Shown: positions 51,595 to 61,072 of the stretch, piece by piece
Numbering within the stretch: position 1 is the stretch's first letter
Layout: every line of letters begins with the position of its first letter
Source: Runella sp. SP2
Lineage (GTDB): Bacteria > Bacteroidota > Bacteroidia > Cytophagales > Spirosomataceae
Length of the DNA: 64,000 bases
Reading direction: 5' to 3'
NCBI RefSeq assembly: GCF_003711225.1
Contig: NZ_CP031030.1
Span: 2,914,001 to 2,978,000 of the forward strand
Notes under the pieces: model-generated
What the model was told of the DNA's origin: nothing
Database searches by the model: none
The model's input: the letters and a program-made list of their open reading frames with translations, nothing else
Made by a program: the position numbers and the translations under genes

Positions 51595-53283
51595 ATGTCA
51601 AAGACACTAAAAATCACTTCAGAAAGGGTCGATTTAGGAGCGGCTTCCGCTCTAAACATACAATCGGTAACGGAACCATTTCCGCAGCACAAAGAACCAG
51701 CACAGGCGTCGGGCGGTGCATGGCCGCTGTGGAAAAAAATTGCGTTCCGCATTGCGTTTGTCTTTTTTGTGGCCATGTCGTTGCCCAACAACCTCGACTG
51801 GTACAAAGAGGTGGCGACGTTTGATTGGTTGCACCTGCACTACCGTGACCTGTACGACGTGGCGCGTTTTGGTTCTGGTTTAAACTTCTTTGGCAACCGC
51901 ATCTTTGGCAGCACCCTCAACGGGTACGCCGTTTGGGTCATTACCTTCCTGTTTGCTATTGTCGTAGGATTGGTCTGGACGGGCATTGCCACCGTCACTA
52001 AAAAAGACCGTAAGGAATACAACTTGCTTTATTATTGGCTTCGCGTGATTGTGCGCTACCGCGCAGGCATTGGCATCATCGGATTTGGCTTCACCAAACT
52101 CACACCTACGCAGCTTCCTTACCCGTCTTGGGGCGTATTAAATACCAATTTTGGGGATCTGACCCTCCAAAAAATCTACTGGCTTTCGATTGGGATTGTG
52201 CCTTGGTACGAAGTATTTACGGGCGTAGTTGAAGTAGCAGCGGGGGCGTTATTGTTTTTTAGAGCCACTACATTTTGGGGAGCCGTTTTACTATTTGGCG
52301 CACTGGCCGACATCGTCTATGTCAATTTTGCCTACGACGGCGGCGTCCACGTTTACAGCTCTTACTTTGTGTTGTTTTCGGCCTTTTTATTAGTTGACTA
52401 CATTCCAAAACTCTACAACCTGCTCATTTTGGAGAAGCCGACTATTCCTACCACCTACTACCCCACTTTTTCCGAAGCTTGGCAGCGTATTACGCGCATT
52501 TCGCTCAAAACAGGAACACTCATTTTATTTTTACCCGTTTTTACGTACTTGTCGGTCATCAACTTTTTGTACGACCCTTACAAACAACCTGCCCTCAAAG
52601 GCATCCCACAGTTACGGGGAAATTACCACGTTACGGAATTTCGTCACAAAGGCCAAGTGATTCCTTTTTCGCCGCTGGATACTTTGCGCTGGCAGCAAGC
52701 CACGTTTGAAAAATGGACCACACTTACCTTCAAGGTCAACAAACCTGTGGATTTGGATTTATCCAACGGCGGCGGCGCTCCCATGCGCGACATCAACCGT
52801 ACGTTTGAATTGACGGGCGTAGCGGGTGGCCAACGCGTGTTTTACTACGAAGCCGACACCGTTCATCACGTGCTGTATTTGCAAGACAAAAACCGTGGGC
52901 AACGCCAAGAAGGGCGTGAATTCTTAGGAAATCGAACCGACTTTGGCGGCGACGGACGCACCAATGCCCCAGGCAAAAAGAAGAACGAAAAGAAAAAAGA
53001 AGACAACTGGATTCCTAAAGAAGCTTTGGCCATCATTGGCCCCGAAGCCCCTAAGATTGAACCCATTGCGTATTCAACTCGCCGCGTCAAGGGCATTGAG
53101 GCCGAATCTCGTCCTGGCAAACGCAACCGCATGATTCTTAATTATGACATTCAGAACGGTGGCAATCGGGTCGTGTTGACAGGCATTGATGAGCACAAAG
53201 ACTCCATCCGAGTGGTTTTAGACCGCTACGAGAAAAAATATGCTTTGTCACGCAGTACGCTAGAGGCTGGAAAGTACAATTAA
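51595..53283 (+). CDS. DoxX-like membrane protein, longer paralogue
   Basis: 562 residues, the same layout as the preceding gene, 19 bp downstream of it: membrane part ~40-300 (IVRYRAGIGIIGFGFTKLTPTQ; VFTGVVEVAAGALLFFRATT) and soluble C-terminal domain (RGNYHVTEFRHKGQ; LRWQQATFEKWTTLTFKVN). It differs by an N-terminal extension and by an insertion of about 80 residues near 440-520, rich in Lys, Arg, Gly and Pro (GKKKNEKKKEDNW). The pair probably works as a heteromeric complex. Function inferred only from the DoxX-like pattern. Confidence 0.75.
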   Translation: MSKTLKITSERVDLGAASALNIQSVTEPFPQHKEPAQASGGAWPLWKKIAFRIAFVFFVAMSLPNNLDWYKEVATFDWLHLHYRDLYDVARFGSGLNFFGNRIFGSTLNGYAVWVITFLFAIVVGLVWTGIATVTKKDRKEYNLLYYWLRVIVRYRAGIGIIGFGFTKLTPTQLPYPSWGVLNTNFGDLTLQKIYWLSIGIVPWYEVFTGVVEVAAGALLFFRATTFWGAVLLFGALADIVYVNFAYDGGVHVYSSYFVLFSAFLLVDYIPKLYNLLILEKPTIPTTYYPTFSEAWQRITRISLKTGTLILFLPVFTYLSVINFLYDPYKQPALKGIPQLRGNYHVTEFRHKGQVIPFSPLDTLRWQQATFEKWTTLTFKVNKPVDLDLSNGGGAPMRDINRTFELTGVAGGQRVFYYEADTVHHVLYLQDKNRGQRQEGREFLGNRTDFGGDGRTNAPGKKKNEKKKEDNWIPKEALAIIGPEAPKIEPIAYSTRRVKGIEAESRPGKRNRMILNYDIQNGGNRVVLTGIDEHKDSIRVVLDRYEKKYALSRSTLEAGKYN

Positions 53284-53330
53284 AAACTCATTTTTAACTA
53301 ACTACATTGTCAAGTAAATAATTTTATTTC

Positions 53331-53448
53331 TTACCCGCAGAAGCCCGCTGAATAATACAAACGCAGATTTTCGCTGACAAAGCACTTAATGAAGCTAGTC
53401 TCATCGGCGTATATCTGCGGCTCTTAATCTGCGTCAATCCGCGGGTAA
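53331..53448. repeat. 118-bp imperfect palindromic element
   Basis: The segment begins TTACCCGCAGA and ends CCGCGGGTAA. The two halves can be aligned as inverted repeats through most of their length, with matching blocks such as TTACCCGC/GCGGGTAA and CGCAGAT/ATCTGCG. It resembles a non-autonomous MITE-like or REP-type element. A half copy lies at 4864-4913. It is in the leader of the following SusC gene, 43 bases before its ATG. The remaining 53284-53330 and 53449-53490 show nothing else. Confidence 0.65.
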
Positions 53449-53490
53449 AACTTAAAAAACTTATCTAACAATGTACTAACCATTATTTTT

Positions 53491-56400
53491 ATGAAAATCA
53501 GAAAACTACACTTTATTTTACTCTTGATAGTGAGTTCGGCCATCACTGCTTTGGCGCAGAAATCAGTATCAGGCACCATCAAAGACAAAGAAACGGGCGA
53601 GGCGCTACCAGGCGTCTCGGTCATTGTCAAAGGCACGCAAACGGGAACAATTTCCGACCAACAAGGCACTTTCAAACTATCCGTTAACGATAATTCTACC
53701 CTCATTTTTTCTTTTATTGGATATACTTCCATTGAAAAAGCCGTCGCTAATCAATCTACCTTTTCTATCGAATTAACATCTGACACCAAACAACTCAGTG
53801 AAGTTCGGGTAATTGGCTACGGTACGCAAACCAAAGCTGAATTTACGGGTTCGGCTGTGCGGGTTTCGGGCGAAGCCATCAAAGAGCAGCCCGTGCAAAG
53901 CTTTGACCAAGCCCTTCAAGGCCGTGCACCTGGGGTAAGCATTGGTCAGCCCAATGGGGTTTTGAACAATCCGCCCGTGATTCGGATTCGGGGCGTCAAC
54001 TCCATTTCGTTGAGCTCGTACCCGCTGATTGTAGTCGATGGGATTCCCATCAATACGGGTAACGTTTCGACCAGTACGGCCGTTCCTAACAACCCCCTTG
54101 GCGACATCAATCCCGCTGATATTGAATCCATTGACGTATTGAAAGATGCTGCATCCACGTCCATCTATGGTTCGCGGGCAGCGGCGGGGGTATTGCTCAT
54201 TACGACCAAGCGCGGAAAAGCAGGCAAACCTCGGATTACGTACGAAACTTGGGCGGGCGTTTCCAACGTCGTGCGTCTGCCTGAGTTATTGAACGCCGAA
54301 CAGTACATCGCCATCAAAAACGAAGCGGTTTTAAATGCCAAAATTTTGGGTGGAAATGCCAACAACGACCGAGTAGCTTCGGCTTTATTTTTCCCTAATT
54401 ACGACGAAAACAAAAACCCGATTGACACACGCTGGTACGATTACATTTACCGCACGGGTACTTCACAAAGTCATAACATCAATATTTCGGGCGGTACGCC
54501 CACTACGTCGTACTACTTTTCGGCCAACTATACCAACCAAAATGGCTTTTTGGTCGCCAACGAGTTTAAACGCAAAGCGATTCGTTTCAACATTGACCAA
54601 GAAATTACCTCTTGGTTGAAATTAAAAGGAAGCGTTTCGTACAACACTAGCTACAACAAATCACCGTACGCGGGGTCGTTGCCAAACTCTAATTTCTTCT
54701 TGGTAGGAGCAGCGCGCTTGGCCGTTGCCCTCTCGCCCAACGTTCCTGCCTTTAACGCCGACGGTTCGTACAACATCAACCCCTCGGCACTCAATACCAT
54801 TGGCATGGGCAACAACCAAGTGGTGAGCAACTGGGGAAACCCCGTGGCGTTGCTGCGAGAAAACCGCTACACGTCCGAAAACGACCGCGTTATTGGAACT
54901 CTTTCGGCAATAGCTAATCTCGCCAAAAACCTTGATTTTACAACCTCCTACTCCATCGACCGCCTCCGTACCGACAACGTAAGCTTTGACAGCGCCATCC
55001 AAGGAAATGGTTTTTCGACGCGTGGAAATGCTACTAATACCACTGGAACTAGGGATACGTGGAACTGGACCAACACGCTCTCGTACAACCTTGGTTTTGG
55101 CGGAAAGCACTCAGCTTCGGCATTGGTAGGGTATGATATTCAGAAGTTTGACTATACCGCATGGGGAGCGTCACGCACGCAAACCTCCGACCCTTTCTTT
55201 GATAATTACCAAGGAAACTGGGGGGCCATTTCGGCGACTGGGAATGAGATTAGCGAACGCGCGTTCCTCTCGTTCTTTTCCCGTTTGAATTACGACTTCA
55301 ACAAAAAATACTTCGTTACCTTTAACTTCCGCCGCGATGGCAACTCGGCTTTGGGGGCGGGTAAAAAATACGGAAACTTTGGTGGTGTGTCGGGTGGCTG
55401 GGCCTTGTCAGAAGAACCATTTTACAAAAACTTGTCACTTTCCAACGTGCTAAGCAACGTCAAACTCCGCGCCAGTTGGGGGCGCGTAGGCAACGGAAAC
55501 CTTAACGACGCCTACAGTTCGCTCGAACTTTACAGTGGCTCGCTTTACGGCAGCGTTCCGACTTGGGAAATTTCGCAAGCAGGAAACTCAAATTTGGGTT
55601 GGGAAACCAGCAACCAAACCAACATCGGAGCCGATTTGGGTTTGTGGAACGACCGCGTTCAAGTGGAAGTCACGTATTTCAACAATGACGTCAACGGTCT
55701 GATTTTGAGCGCTCCGCAGGCAGTTTCTAAAGGGATTCCTGGCAATGCAATTTTGGGCAACGTAGGTTCGATGTACAACCGTGGGCTTGAGTTGGGCATC
55801 AACGCCACCGTGCTTCGTAAAGGAGACTTTTCGTGGAATACCTCGTTCAATATTACCTCGCTTGAAAACCAAGTAACGGCATTGGCCCAAGGCAACACGG
55901 ACATCGTTGGAACTACGCACGTATCGTACGAAACCACCAACATCACGCGCGTGGGTTATTCGGTAGGAAGTTTGTACGGCGCCAAAACCGCAGGTGTTAA
56001 TCCCGACAACGGACAGCGTATTTTTATCAATGCCAAAGGGGAAAAAGTACAGTACAGCCAAGTGGTATTGCCAGGGCAAAGCCAGTGGACGTACTTAGAC
56101 GGCACGAAAGCGCCTGCCATTACGGGAGCAGATTACTACCTCATTGGCAACGCCCTTCCAAAGTGGTACGGAGGTTTGACCAACACCTTTAAATATAAGA
56201 ACTTCGATGCAGCCGTGAGTTTGTCGTTTGCGGGAGGTAACTACATCATGAACGGTACCCGCGCCACTCTTCTCGACCAACGCGCCTACAACAACTCTAC
56301 CGAAATCTTGAACCGTTGGCAAAAACCAGGCGACATCACTGACATTCCTCGCTTGGTGTACAACGACCAGCTTTCGAGCGGTTCGTCGTTCCCCGTATCG

Positions 56401-56664
56401 ACTAACGCCGAAAAAGGAGATTTTCTCCGTTTGCAAAACGCTTCGCTTGGCTACCGCATTCCTGCCAATCCTGTGTTCACGAAGCTCGGACTCAGCACGG
56501 TTCGGGTCTATGCCCAAGGCTCTAATTTGTTTTTGTTGACCAAATACACGGGCACCGACCCAGAATCGTCGGTCAACGGAAACTCAAACGTAACACCAGG
56601 CATCGAAAAGAACTCAGTGGGTCAAGCAAGAACCTTCACCTTTGGCTTAAATGTGAGTTTTTAG
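53491..56664 (+). CDS. SusC/RagA-family TonB-linked outer-membrane protein
   Basis: 1057 residues. A signal peptide ends at TALAQ, followed by a carboxypeptidase-like domain (~22-105; SGTIKDKETGEALPGVSVIVKGT), the signature LSEVRVIGYGTQTKAEFTGS, and plug motifs YPLIVVDGIPI and IDVLKDAASTSIYGSRAAAGVLLITT. The barrel closes with FTFGLNVSF. It pairs with the SusD protein at 56854, although the gap of 189 bp between them is long and repeat-bearing. It is diverged from the SusC at 45722, so the two systems probably have different substrates. Confidence 0.95.
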   Translation: MKIRKLHFILLLIVSSAITALAQKSVSGTIKDKETGEALPGVSVIVKGTQTGTISDQQGTFKLSVNDNSTLIFSFIGYTSIEKAVANQSTFSIELTSDTKQLSEVRVIGYGTQTKAEFTGSAVRVSGEAIKEQPVQSFDQALQGRAPGVSIGQPNGVLNNPPVIRIRGVNSISLSSYPLIVVDGIPINTGNVSTSTAVPNNPLGDINPADIESIDVLKDAASTSIYGSRAAAGVLLITTKRGKAGKPRITYETWAGVSNVVRLPELLNAEQYIAIKNEAVLNAKILGGNANNDRVASALFFPNYDENKNPIDTRWYDYIYRTGTSQSHNINISGGTPTTSYYFSANYTNQNGFLVANEFKRKAIRFNIDQEITSWLKLKGSVSYNTSYNKSPYAGSLPNSNFFLVGAARLAVALSPNVPAFNADGSYNINPSALNTIGMGNNQVVSNWGNPVALLRENRYTSENDRVIGTLSAIANLAKNLDFTTSYSIDRLRTDNVSFDSAIQGNGFSTRGNATNTTGTRDTWNWTNTLSYNLGFGGKHSASALVGYDIQKFDYTAWGASRTQTSDPFFDNYQGNWGAISATGNEISERAFLSFFSRLNYDFNKKYFVTFNFRRDGNSALGAGKKYGNFGGVSGGWALSEEPFYKNLSLSNVLSNVKLRASWGRVGNGNLNDAYSSLELYSGSLYGSVPTWEISQAGNSNLGWETSNQTNIGADLGLWNDRVQVEVTYFNNDVNGLILSAPQAVSKGIPGNAILGNVGSMYNRGLELGINATVLRKGDFSWNTSFNITSLENQVTALAQGNTDIVGTTHVSYETTNITRVGYSVGSLYGAKTAGVNPDNGQRIFINAKGEKVQYSQVVLPGQSQWTYLDGTKAPAITGADYYLIGNALPKWYGGLTNTFKYKNFDAAVSLSFAGGNYIMNGTRATLLDQRAYNNSTEILNRWQKPGDITDIPRLVYNDQLSSGSSFPVSTNAEKGDFLRLQNASLGYRIPANPVFTKLGLSTVRVYAQGSNLFLLTKYTGTDPESSVNGNSNVTPGIEKNSVGQARTFTFGLNVSF

Positions 56665-56757
56665 GGGGGGGAGCGTTAGCCGTTATCTGTTAACCGTTAT
56701 CTGTTAATCGTTTACCACTAAAATTTCCATTATCAAAGGTTTTGAAGAATCCAAAGC

Positions 56758-56843
56758 AGCCTCGGTAGAGGCGCAACGTTTGTAGAAAAACGTTTTGAGT
56801 AAGTCCATCTAGCCTCGGTAGAGGCGTAACATTTGTAGAAAAA
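56758..56843 (+). repeat. Duplicated 33-bp repeat with GCCTC-GGTA-GAGGC hairpin
   Basis: Two copies at 56758-56790 and 56811-56843 differ at two positions. Each has the hairpin GCCTCGGTAGAGGC followed by AACGTTTGTAGAAAAA or a close variant. They lie between the SusC and SusD genes. The earlier part of this gap also has CCGTTATCTGTTAA repeated (56688-56715). Confidence 0.8.
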
Positions 56844-56853
56844 TCAATTGAAG

Positions 56854-58314
56854 ATGAAAAAAAGTCAGAAATACATCGGAAAAAGAGGCGTCATTGGCGC
56901 ATTGTGCGTAGGATTGGTGTTGTCAACGGCCTCGTGCAACGACCAAGAACTACTCAATCCCCAACCAGAAACCGCCATCAGCGGTGCCAATGCCTTTGAT
57001 ACCCCTGATCGGATTTTGGGGTTGGTCAACGGCGTTTATAAATCCATCAAAAGCGCCAACTTTTACGGGGGCAATTACTACACCTACACCGAAGCCAGAG
57101 GCGAAGAGTTTATCAACCGCACTAGCAATACCTTTACCGCCTACGAAGCTTGGAATCAGACGCTTAATTCGGGCTCAAACTTCGTGGCAGGTTTTTGGTC
57201 GGCGGCGTACACGGCCATTAACAATGCCAATATTTTAATCAAGGGGCTGAACGACAATCCGACCAAAGTAAGCGCCACGCTCACCAAGCAATACATTGCC
57301 GAAGCAAAATTTGCCCGCGCGCTGAGTTATTTTGCCCTGGTCACCCTCTACGCCCGTCCGTTCAACGAAGACAAAGGCGCGTCAAAAGGGCTGCCATTGC
57401 GCTTGCAAGCCGAAACTTCAACGGACAACAACGACCTCAAACGTAGCACTGTAGCCGAGGTTTACGCTCAAATTATCAAAGACTTGAACGAAGCCGAGGC
57501 TGATTTACCGTTGAACCACGCCACGGCTCTTCTCAACACCACCCGCGCCCACCGCAATACGGCCATTGCCCTCAAAACGCGGGTCTATCTCAATAGCGGC
57601 AACTACGCCAAAGTGATTGAAGAAGCCAAAAAAATTGTCTCCGAAACCGCCCCCTACGCGGCAGCTTCGGGCGTCAACCACAAGCTACAGAACATCGTCG
57701 AAATTTTTACGACCAATTACACCTCAACCGAATCTATTTTGTCAGTTCCCATGACCGAATTAGACAACGTCGGTGGGCAATCGTCGTTTCCATACGTCTT
57801 TAACGCCAATTCGGAATACAACCTCAATCCCAACGGCATTTGGGGAGAAACCGAATGGCGGACCGCCGACCTTCGTCGCACGTTTGCGCGGACGGCATCG
57901 GGGCTTCAGTTTCTTACCAAGTATAGCAAGCCTTCTCCGTTTTTGGACTACATGCCGATTATTCGCTATTCGGAAGTATTGCTCAACTACGCCGAAGCCG
58001 CTGCTCGCACGGGCGATTTGACCAAGGCCGTTGAACTTTTGAAAGCCGTGCGTAACCGCTCCGATGCCAGCTATGTATTCCCTCAGAGCGCGATTGGTAC
58101 GCAAACGGCTTTGGTCAACACCATTTTAAAAGAACGCCGCATTGAATTACTAGGTGAAGGGTTCCGTTCCAACGATTTGCTACGCAACTTGTTGCCGTTA
58201 CCTGCCAAGTCGAGCAGTGCGTTGAGCGCTCCTGAGGTCAAACCGACCGACCCCAACTACACATTTCCACTCCCCAACGTGGAGATTGTCACAAACAAGC
58301 TTTTGTTGGATTAA
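56854..58314 (+). CDS. SusD/RagB-family nutrient-binding lipoprotein
   Basis: 486 residues from ATG at 56854. The lipobox LSTASC gives Cys28 as the lipidated residue after a long basic N-terminus. SusD-type features: NPQPETAISGANAFDTPD, a TPR-like scaffold (YIAEAKFARALSYFALVTLYARPF) and a C-terminal ERRIELLGEGFRSNDLLR block. It pairs with the SusC at 53491. A hairpin terminator follows. Confidence 0.94.
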   Translation: MKKSQKYIGKRGVIGALCVGLVLSTASCNDQELLNPQPETAISGANAFDTPDRILGLVNGVYKSIKSANFYGGNYYTYTEARGEEFINRTSNTFTAYEAWNQTLNSGSNFVAGFWSAAYTAINNANILIKGLNDNPTKVSATLTKQYIAEAKFARALSYFALVTLYARPFNEDKGASKGLPLRLQAETSTDNNDLKRSTVAEVYAQIIKDLNEAEADLPLNHATALLNTTRAHRNTAIALKTRVYLNSGNYAKVIEEAKKIVSETAPYAAASGVNHKLQNIVEIFTTNYTSTESILSVPMTELDNVGGQSSFPYVFNANSEYNLNPNGIWGETEWRTADLRRTFARTASGLQFLTKYSKPSPFLDYMPIIRYSEVLLNYAEAAARTGDLTKAVELLKAVRNRSDASYVFPQSAIGTQTALVNTILKERRIELLGEGFRSNDLLRNLLPLPAKSSSALSAPEVKPTDPNYTFPLPNVEIVTNKLLLD

Positions 58315-58334
58315 TACCGTACCATGTGTTAGTT

Positions 58335-58362
58335 ACAGTGGTGCACCTCAGTGCACCACTGT
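58335..58362 (+). terminator. Perfect 12-bp hairpin after susD-like gene
   Basis: ACAGTGGTGCAC (58335-58346), loop CTCA, GTGCACCACTGT (58351-58362), followed by TTTATCC. It lies 20 bases after the SusD stop and 15 before the TPR gene. A GTG start of the next gene at 58351 would fall inside it, which supports the ATG at 58378. Confidence 0.65.
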
Positions 58363-58377
58363 TTATCCTCGCCAATT

Positions 58378-60126
58378 ATGTCATTTATCCACCATATCAT
58401 CGCCTTGGGGTGCATTGTGATTAGTTCCCAATGTCTAGCGCAGCGTACGCGTGCAGGAGAGTCTCCTGAGCATAACACTCACGCCCAACACCAGCATGAA
58501 GCCCACGACGGCGCCAGCCACGACCACCTAAACCACATTCAGGAATACCGTAAAGAAACCGTGTTTGTGCACCATCTCCCCTCTCCTGAACGGTTGAACG
58601 GGATAGGCGCAACTAACTTTCCGATTACGACGTCTTCCAACGAAACCCAGTTTTTTTTCAACCAAGGCATTGAGTTACTGCATTGTTTTTGGGATTTTGA
58701 AGCCTATCGAGCCTTCAAAGAAGCCATTCGACACGACTCTACGGCCATCATGCCTTATTATGGGTTATACAGCGCGATTGGAGCCATTGAAGGTGATGAT
58801 TTCAAGAATGACCAAAAACTAGCTATCCGCAAACTCAAAGCATTAAAGGAAAAAGCCACCGAGCGCGAAAAATTATACGCCGAAGCCATTTTGGCCCGTG
58901 ATGCCGACGCGGAAGGAGGCAAAGCCGCGTACCAGAAAAAACTTGAATTGATTGTCCACAAATATCCGCAAGACTTAGACGCGAAACTTTTTTTGGCTTT
59001 GAGCAAGATGGGCGGCTACGATGCCAAACTCAACCCCCGCGAAGGCCAGATTTATTCTGAATATTTGCTCAAAGACATTCTTCGTTTGCACCCAGAAAAT
59101 GCCGCCGCGCACCACTACTGGATTCACCTCAAAGAAAATTGTTGCCCCAATGAAGCGCTGGAAAGTGCGGCCAAGCTTCCTAAACTAGCCCCCAACTCGG
59201 GGCACATGGTGCACATGCCAGGGCACGTTTATTACAAAGTAGGTGACTATCAAAAAGCATTTGACGCGTTTGTGGCGGCAGTTAAGGTCGATTCGGCCTA
59301 TATGAAACAACAAAATATACCCGAAGTTGACAACTGGAATTACATCCACAATATCAACTACTTGCTGTCAAGCTGTGCCGAAGATGGGCGCTACAGCACA
59401 GCCCTTTATTACGCCGAAAAACTCAAAAATATGCCCGCTACCAAAGAGCGGAAACGCAAATATGAAGGGCGTTTTTTCTACCAAGGGGTTATTGCTCCCG
59501 CCAAAATGGAGATTTGCTTTGGCTTTTATGACCGTGCCGCGCAAAAATTAGCCGCCATCCAGCTCGACAAAGACAGTTTGTTTACTCCCAAAGCCATTGC
59601 CTACAAACAGGCGTTGTTTCACTTTGCCACGGGAATGAACGCCGTAAAAAAAGGAGACCTACCAACGGCTAAAAATCACCAAAATGCACTTGATGCCTTG
59701 CTCTGGCGCAACGCCAACCAATCAGACGCCAAAGACATCATCAATACTCGACGGGTAAATGACCTAAACGTAGCTTCCTTGGAATTGCAGGGCGTCATCC
59801 AAAGTGCCGAAAACAACTACACCGAAGCCATTGCATTGCTCAAAAAAGCAAAACAAAAAGAAGACGAGTTAGGCTACAGTGAACCACCTTCGTATGCCCG
59901 TCCCGTGCTGATAAGTTTGGCCGAAGCGCACCTCAAAGCCAAGCAATACTCGAAAGCCGTGGAAGCCTACGAAGAACTGTTACAACAACATCCCAATTCG
60001 GCCAACGGTTACTGGGGATTATACAAAGTGTTTAAACAAAAAGGAGACCAAACCAAGGCAAGTGAGTATGCCAAACGCTTGCAGTCCGTCACCCCGCACG
60101 GTGGCCAAGGGCTTTTTCCACTTTAG
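58378..60126 (+). CDS. Secreted tetratricopeptide-repeat protein, His-rich N-terminus
   Basis: 582 residues. A signal peptide (~1-21, SSQCLAQ) is followed by a His-rich stretch (~30-60; HNTHAQHQHEAHDGASHDH) that could bind metal. The body is a TPR-like helical array, with recognisable units at AYRAFKEAIRHDSTAI, GHVYYKVGDYQKAFDAFVAAVKVD, and, near the end, KQYSKAVEAYEELLQQHPNSANGYWGLYKVF. It precedes the DUF1684 and cytochrome genes on the same strand. A role in assembly of, or metal supply to, this unit is possible but unproven. Confidence 0.85.
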   Translation: MSFIHHIIALGCIVISSQCLAQRTRAGESPEHNTHAQHQHEAHDGASHDHLNHIQEYRKETVFVHHLPSPERLNGIGATNFPITTSSNETQFFFNQGIELLHCFWDFEAYRAFKEAIRHDSTAIMPYYGLYSAIGAIEGDDFKNDQKLAIRKLKALKEKATEREKLYAEAILARDADAEGGKAAYQKKLELIVHKYPQDLDAKLFLALSKMGGYDAKLNPREGQIYSEYLLKDILRLHPENAAAHHYWIHLKENCCPNEALESAAKLPKLAPNSGHMVHMPGHVYYKVGDYQKAFDAFVAAVKVDSAYMKQQNIPEVDNWNYIHNINYLLSSCAEDGRYSTALYYAEKLKNMPATKERKRKYEGRFFYQGVIAPAKMEICFGFYDRAAQKLAAIQLDKDSLFTPKAIAYKQALFHFATGMNAVKKGDLPTAKNHQNALDALLWRNANQSDAKDIINTRRVNDLNVASLELQGVIQSAENNYTEAIALLKKAKQKEDELGYSEPPSYARPVLISLAEAHLKAKQYSKAVEAYEELLQQHPNSANGYWGLYKVFKQKGDQTKASEYAKRLQSVTPHGGQGLFPL

Positions 60127-60178
60127 CAGTATAAGTAACTAAAAATCAATAGAATTTATTTAAACCAAAACAAAAAAA

Positions 60179-61060
60179 ATGAAAACACCCGTAACTTTCG
60201 TAGGCGCTCTCCTGTTGGGCGTGAGCCTGTTGGCTTTTCGTAGTGATAACCCACACGAAGCCGAGATTAAATCGTGGCATCAAAAACGCATCGAAAGCCT
60301 GAAAGCTGAGGAAGGATGGCTCAACTTGGCGGGGCTTTTTTGGCTCAAAGAAGGCGAAAATACCATTGGCGGAAACGAAAAAAATAGCATCGTTTTTCCA
60401 GCGGAACACAGCGATGCGTTTTTGGGAAAAGTTATTTTAAAGGACGGCAAAGTGACGTTTGAAGCAGCGCCCCAAGCGGCGGTGCAGTTGGGTGAGCAGG
60501 CAGTTACCAACGCCGAACTTTTTCCTTACCAGGGCAAACCTACGGTTCTGAAACACAAAACATTGCGCTGGTTTATTATCCAACGGGGTGATAAATTTGC
60601 CATTCGCTTACGCGACTTGGAAGGTACCTACGTAAAAGCATTCAAAGGCATCGAAACTTTTCCGATTACGACAGACTGGAAAGTGAAGGCAAAATTTATT
60701 CCGACGGAAGGTAAAAAACTTACCATTTTGGACATCACTGGACGGTCGTACGAACAGGCATCTCCTGGTAAATTTGTATTTACGATTGATGGCAAAGAAT
60801 ATAGCCTTGAGTCAGTAGGGTCGAAAGAGCGCCCTCATTTTGTGTTTGGAGATTTAACCAACAAACACGATACTTACGGTGGCGGACGTTTCTTGGACGC
60901 ACCTGCCCCCGACGCTGAGGGATATACGTACATTGATTTTAACAAAGCTTACAATCCTCCCTGTGCTTTTACTCCGTATGCTACTTGCCCATTGCCTACC
61001 AAAGAAAATCGGTTGCAGGTAGCCATCAAAGCGGGTGAAAAGTACCACGGAGACCACTAA
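60179..61060 (+). CDS. DUF1684 domain-containing secreted protein
   Basis: 293 residues with a short signal peptide (~1-20). The DUF1684 pattern is clear: WHQKRIESLKAEEGWLNLAGLFWLKEG at the start and FVFGDLTNKHDTYGGGRFLDA, followed by YIDFNKAYNPPCAFTPYATCPLPTKENRLQVAIKAGEK at the end. The function of DUF1684 is not known. It lies 12 bp before the cytochrome gene and so belongs to the sulfite-dehydrogenase unit. Confidence 0.92.
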   Translation: MKTPVTFVGALLLGVSLLAFRSDNPHEAEIKSWHQKRIESLKAEEGWLNLAGLFWLKEGENTIGGNEKNSIVFPAEHSDAFLGKVILKDGKVTFEAAPQAAVQLGEQAVTNAELFPYQGKPTVLKHKTLRWFIIQRGDKFAIRLRDLEGTYVKAFKGIETFPITTDWKVKAKFIPTEGKKLTILDITGRSYEQASPGKFVFTIDGKEYSLESVGSKERPHFVFGDLTNKHDTYGGGRFLDAPAPDAEGYTYIDFNKAYNPPCAFTPYATCPLPTKENRLQVAIKAGEKYHGDH

Positions 61061-61072
61061 ACACTAAAAAAA

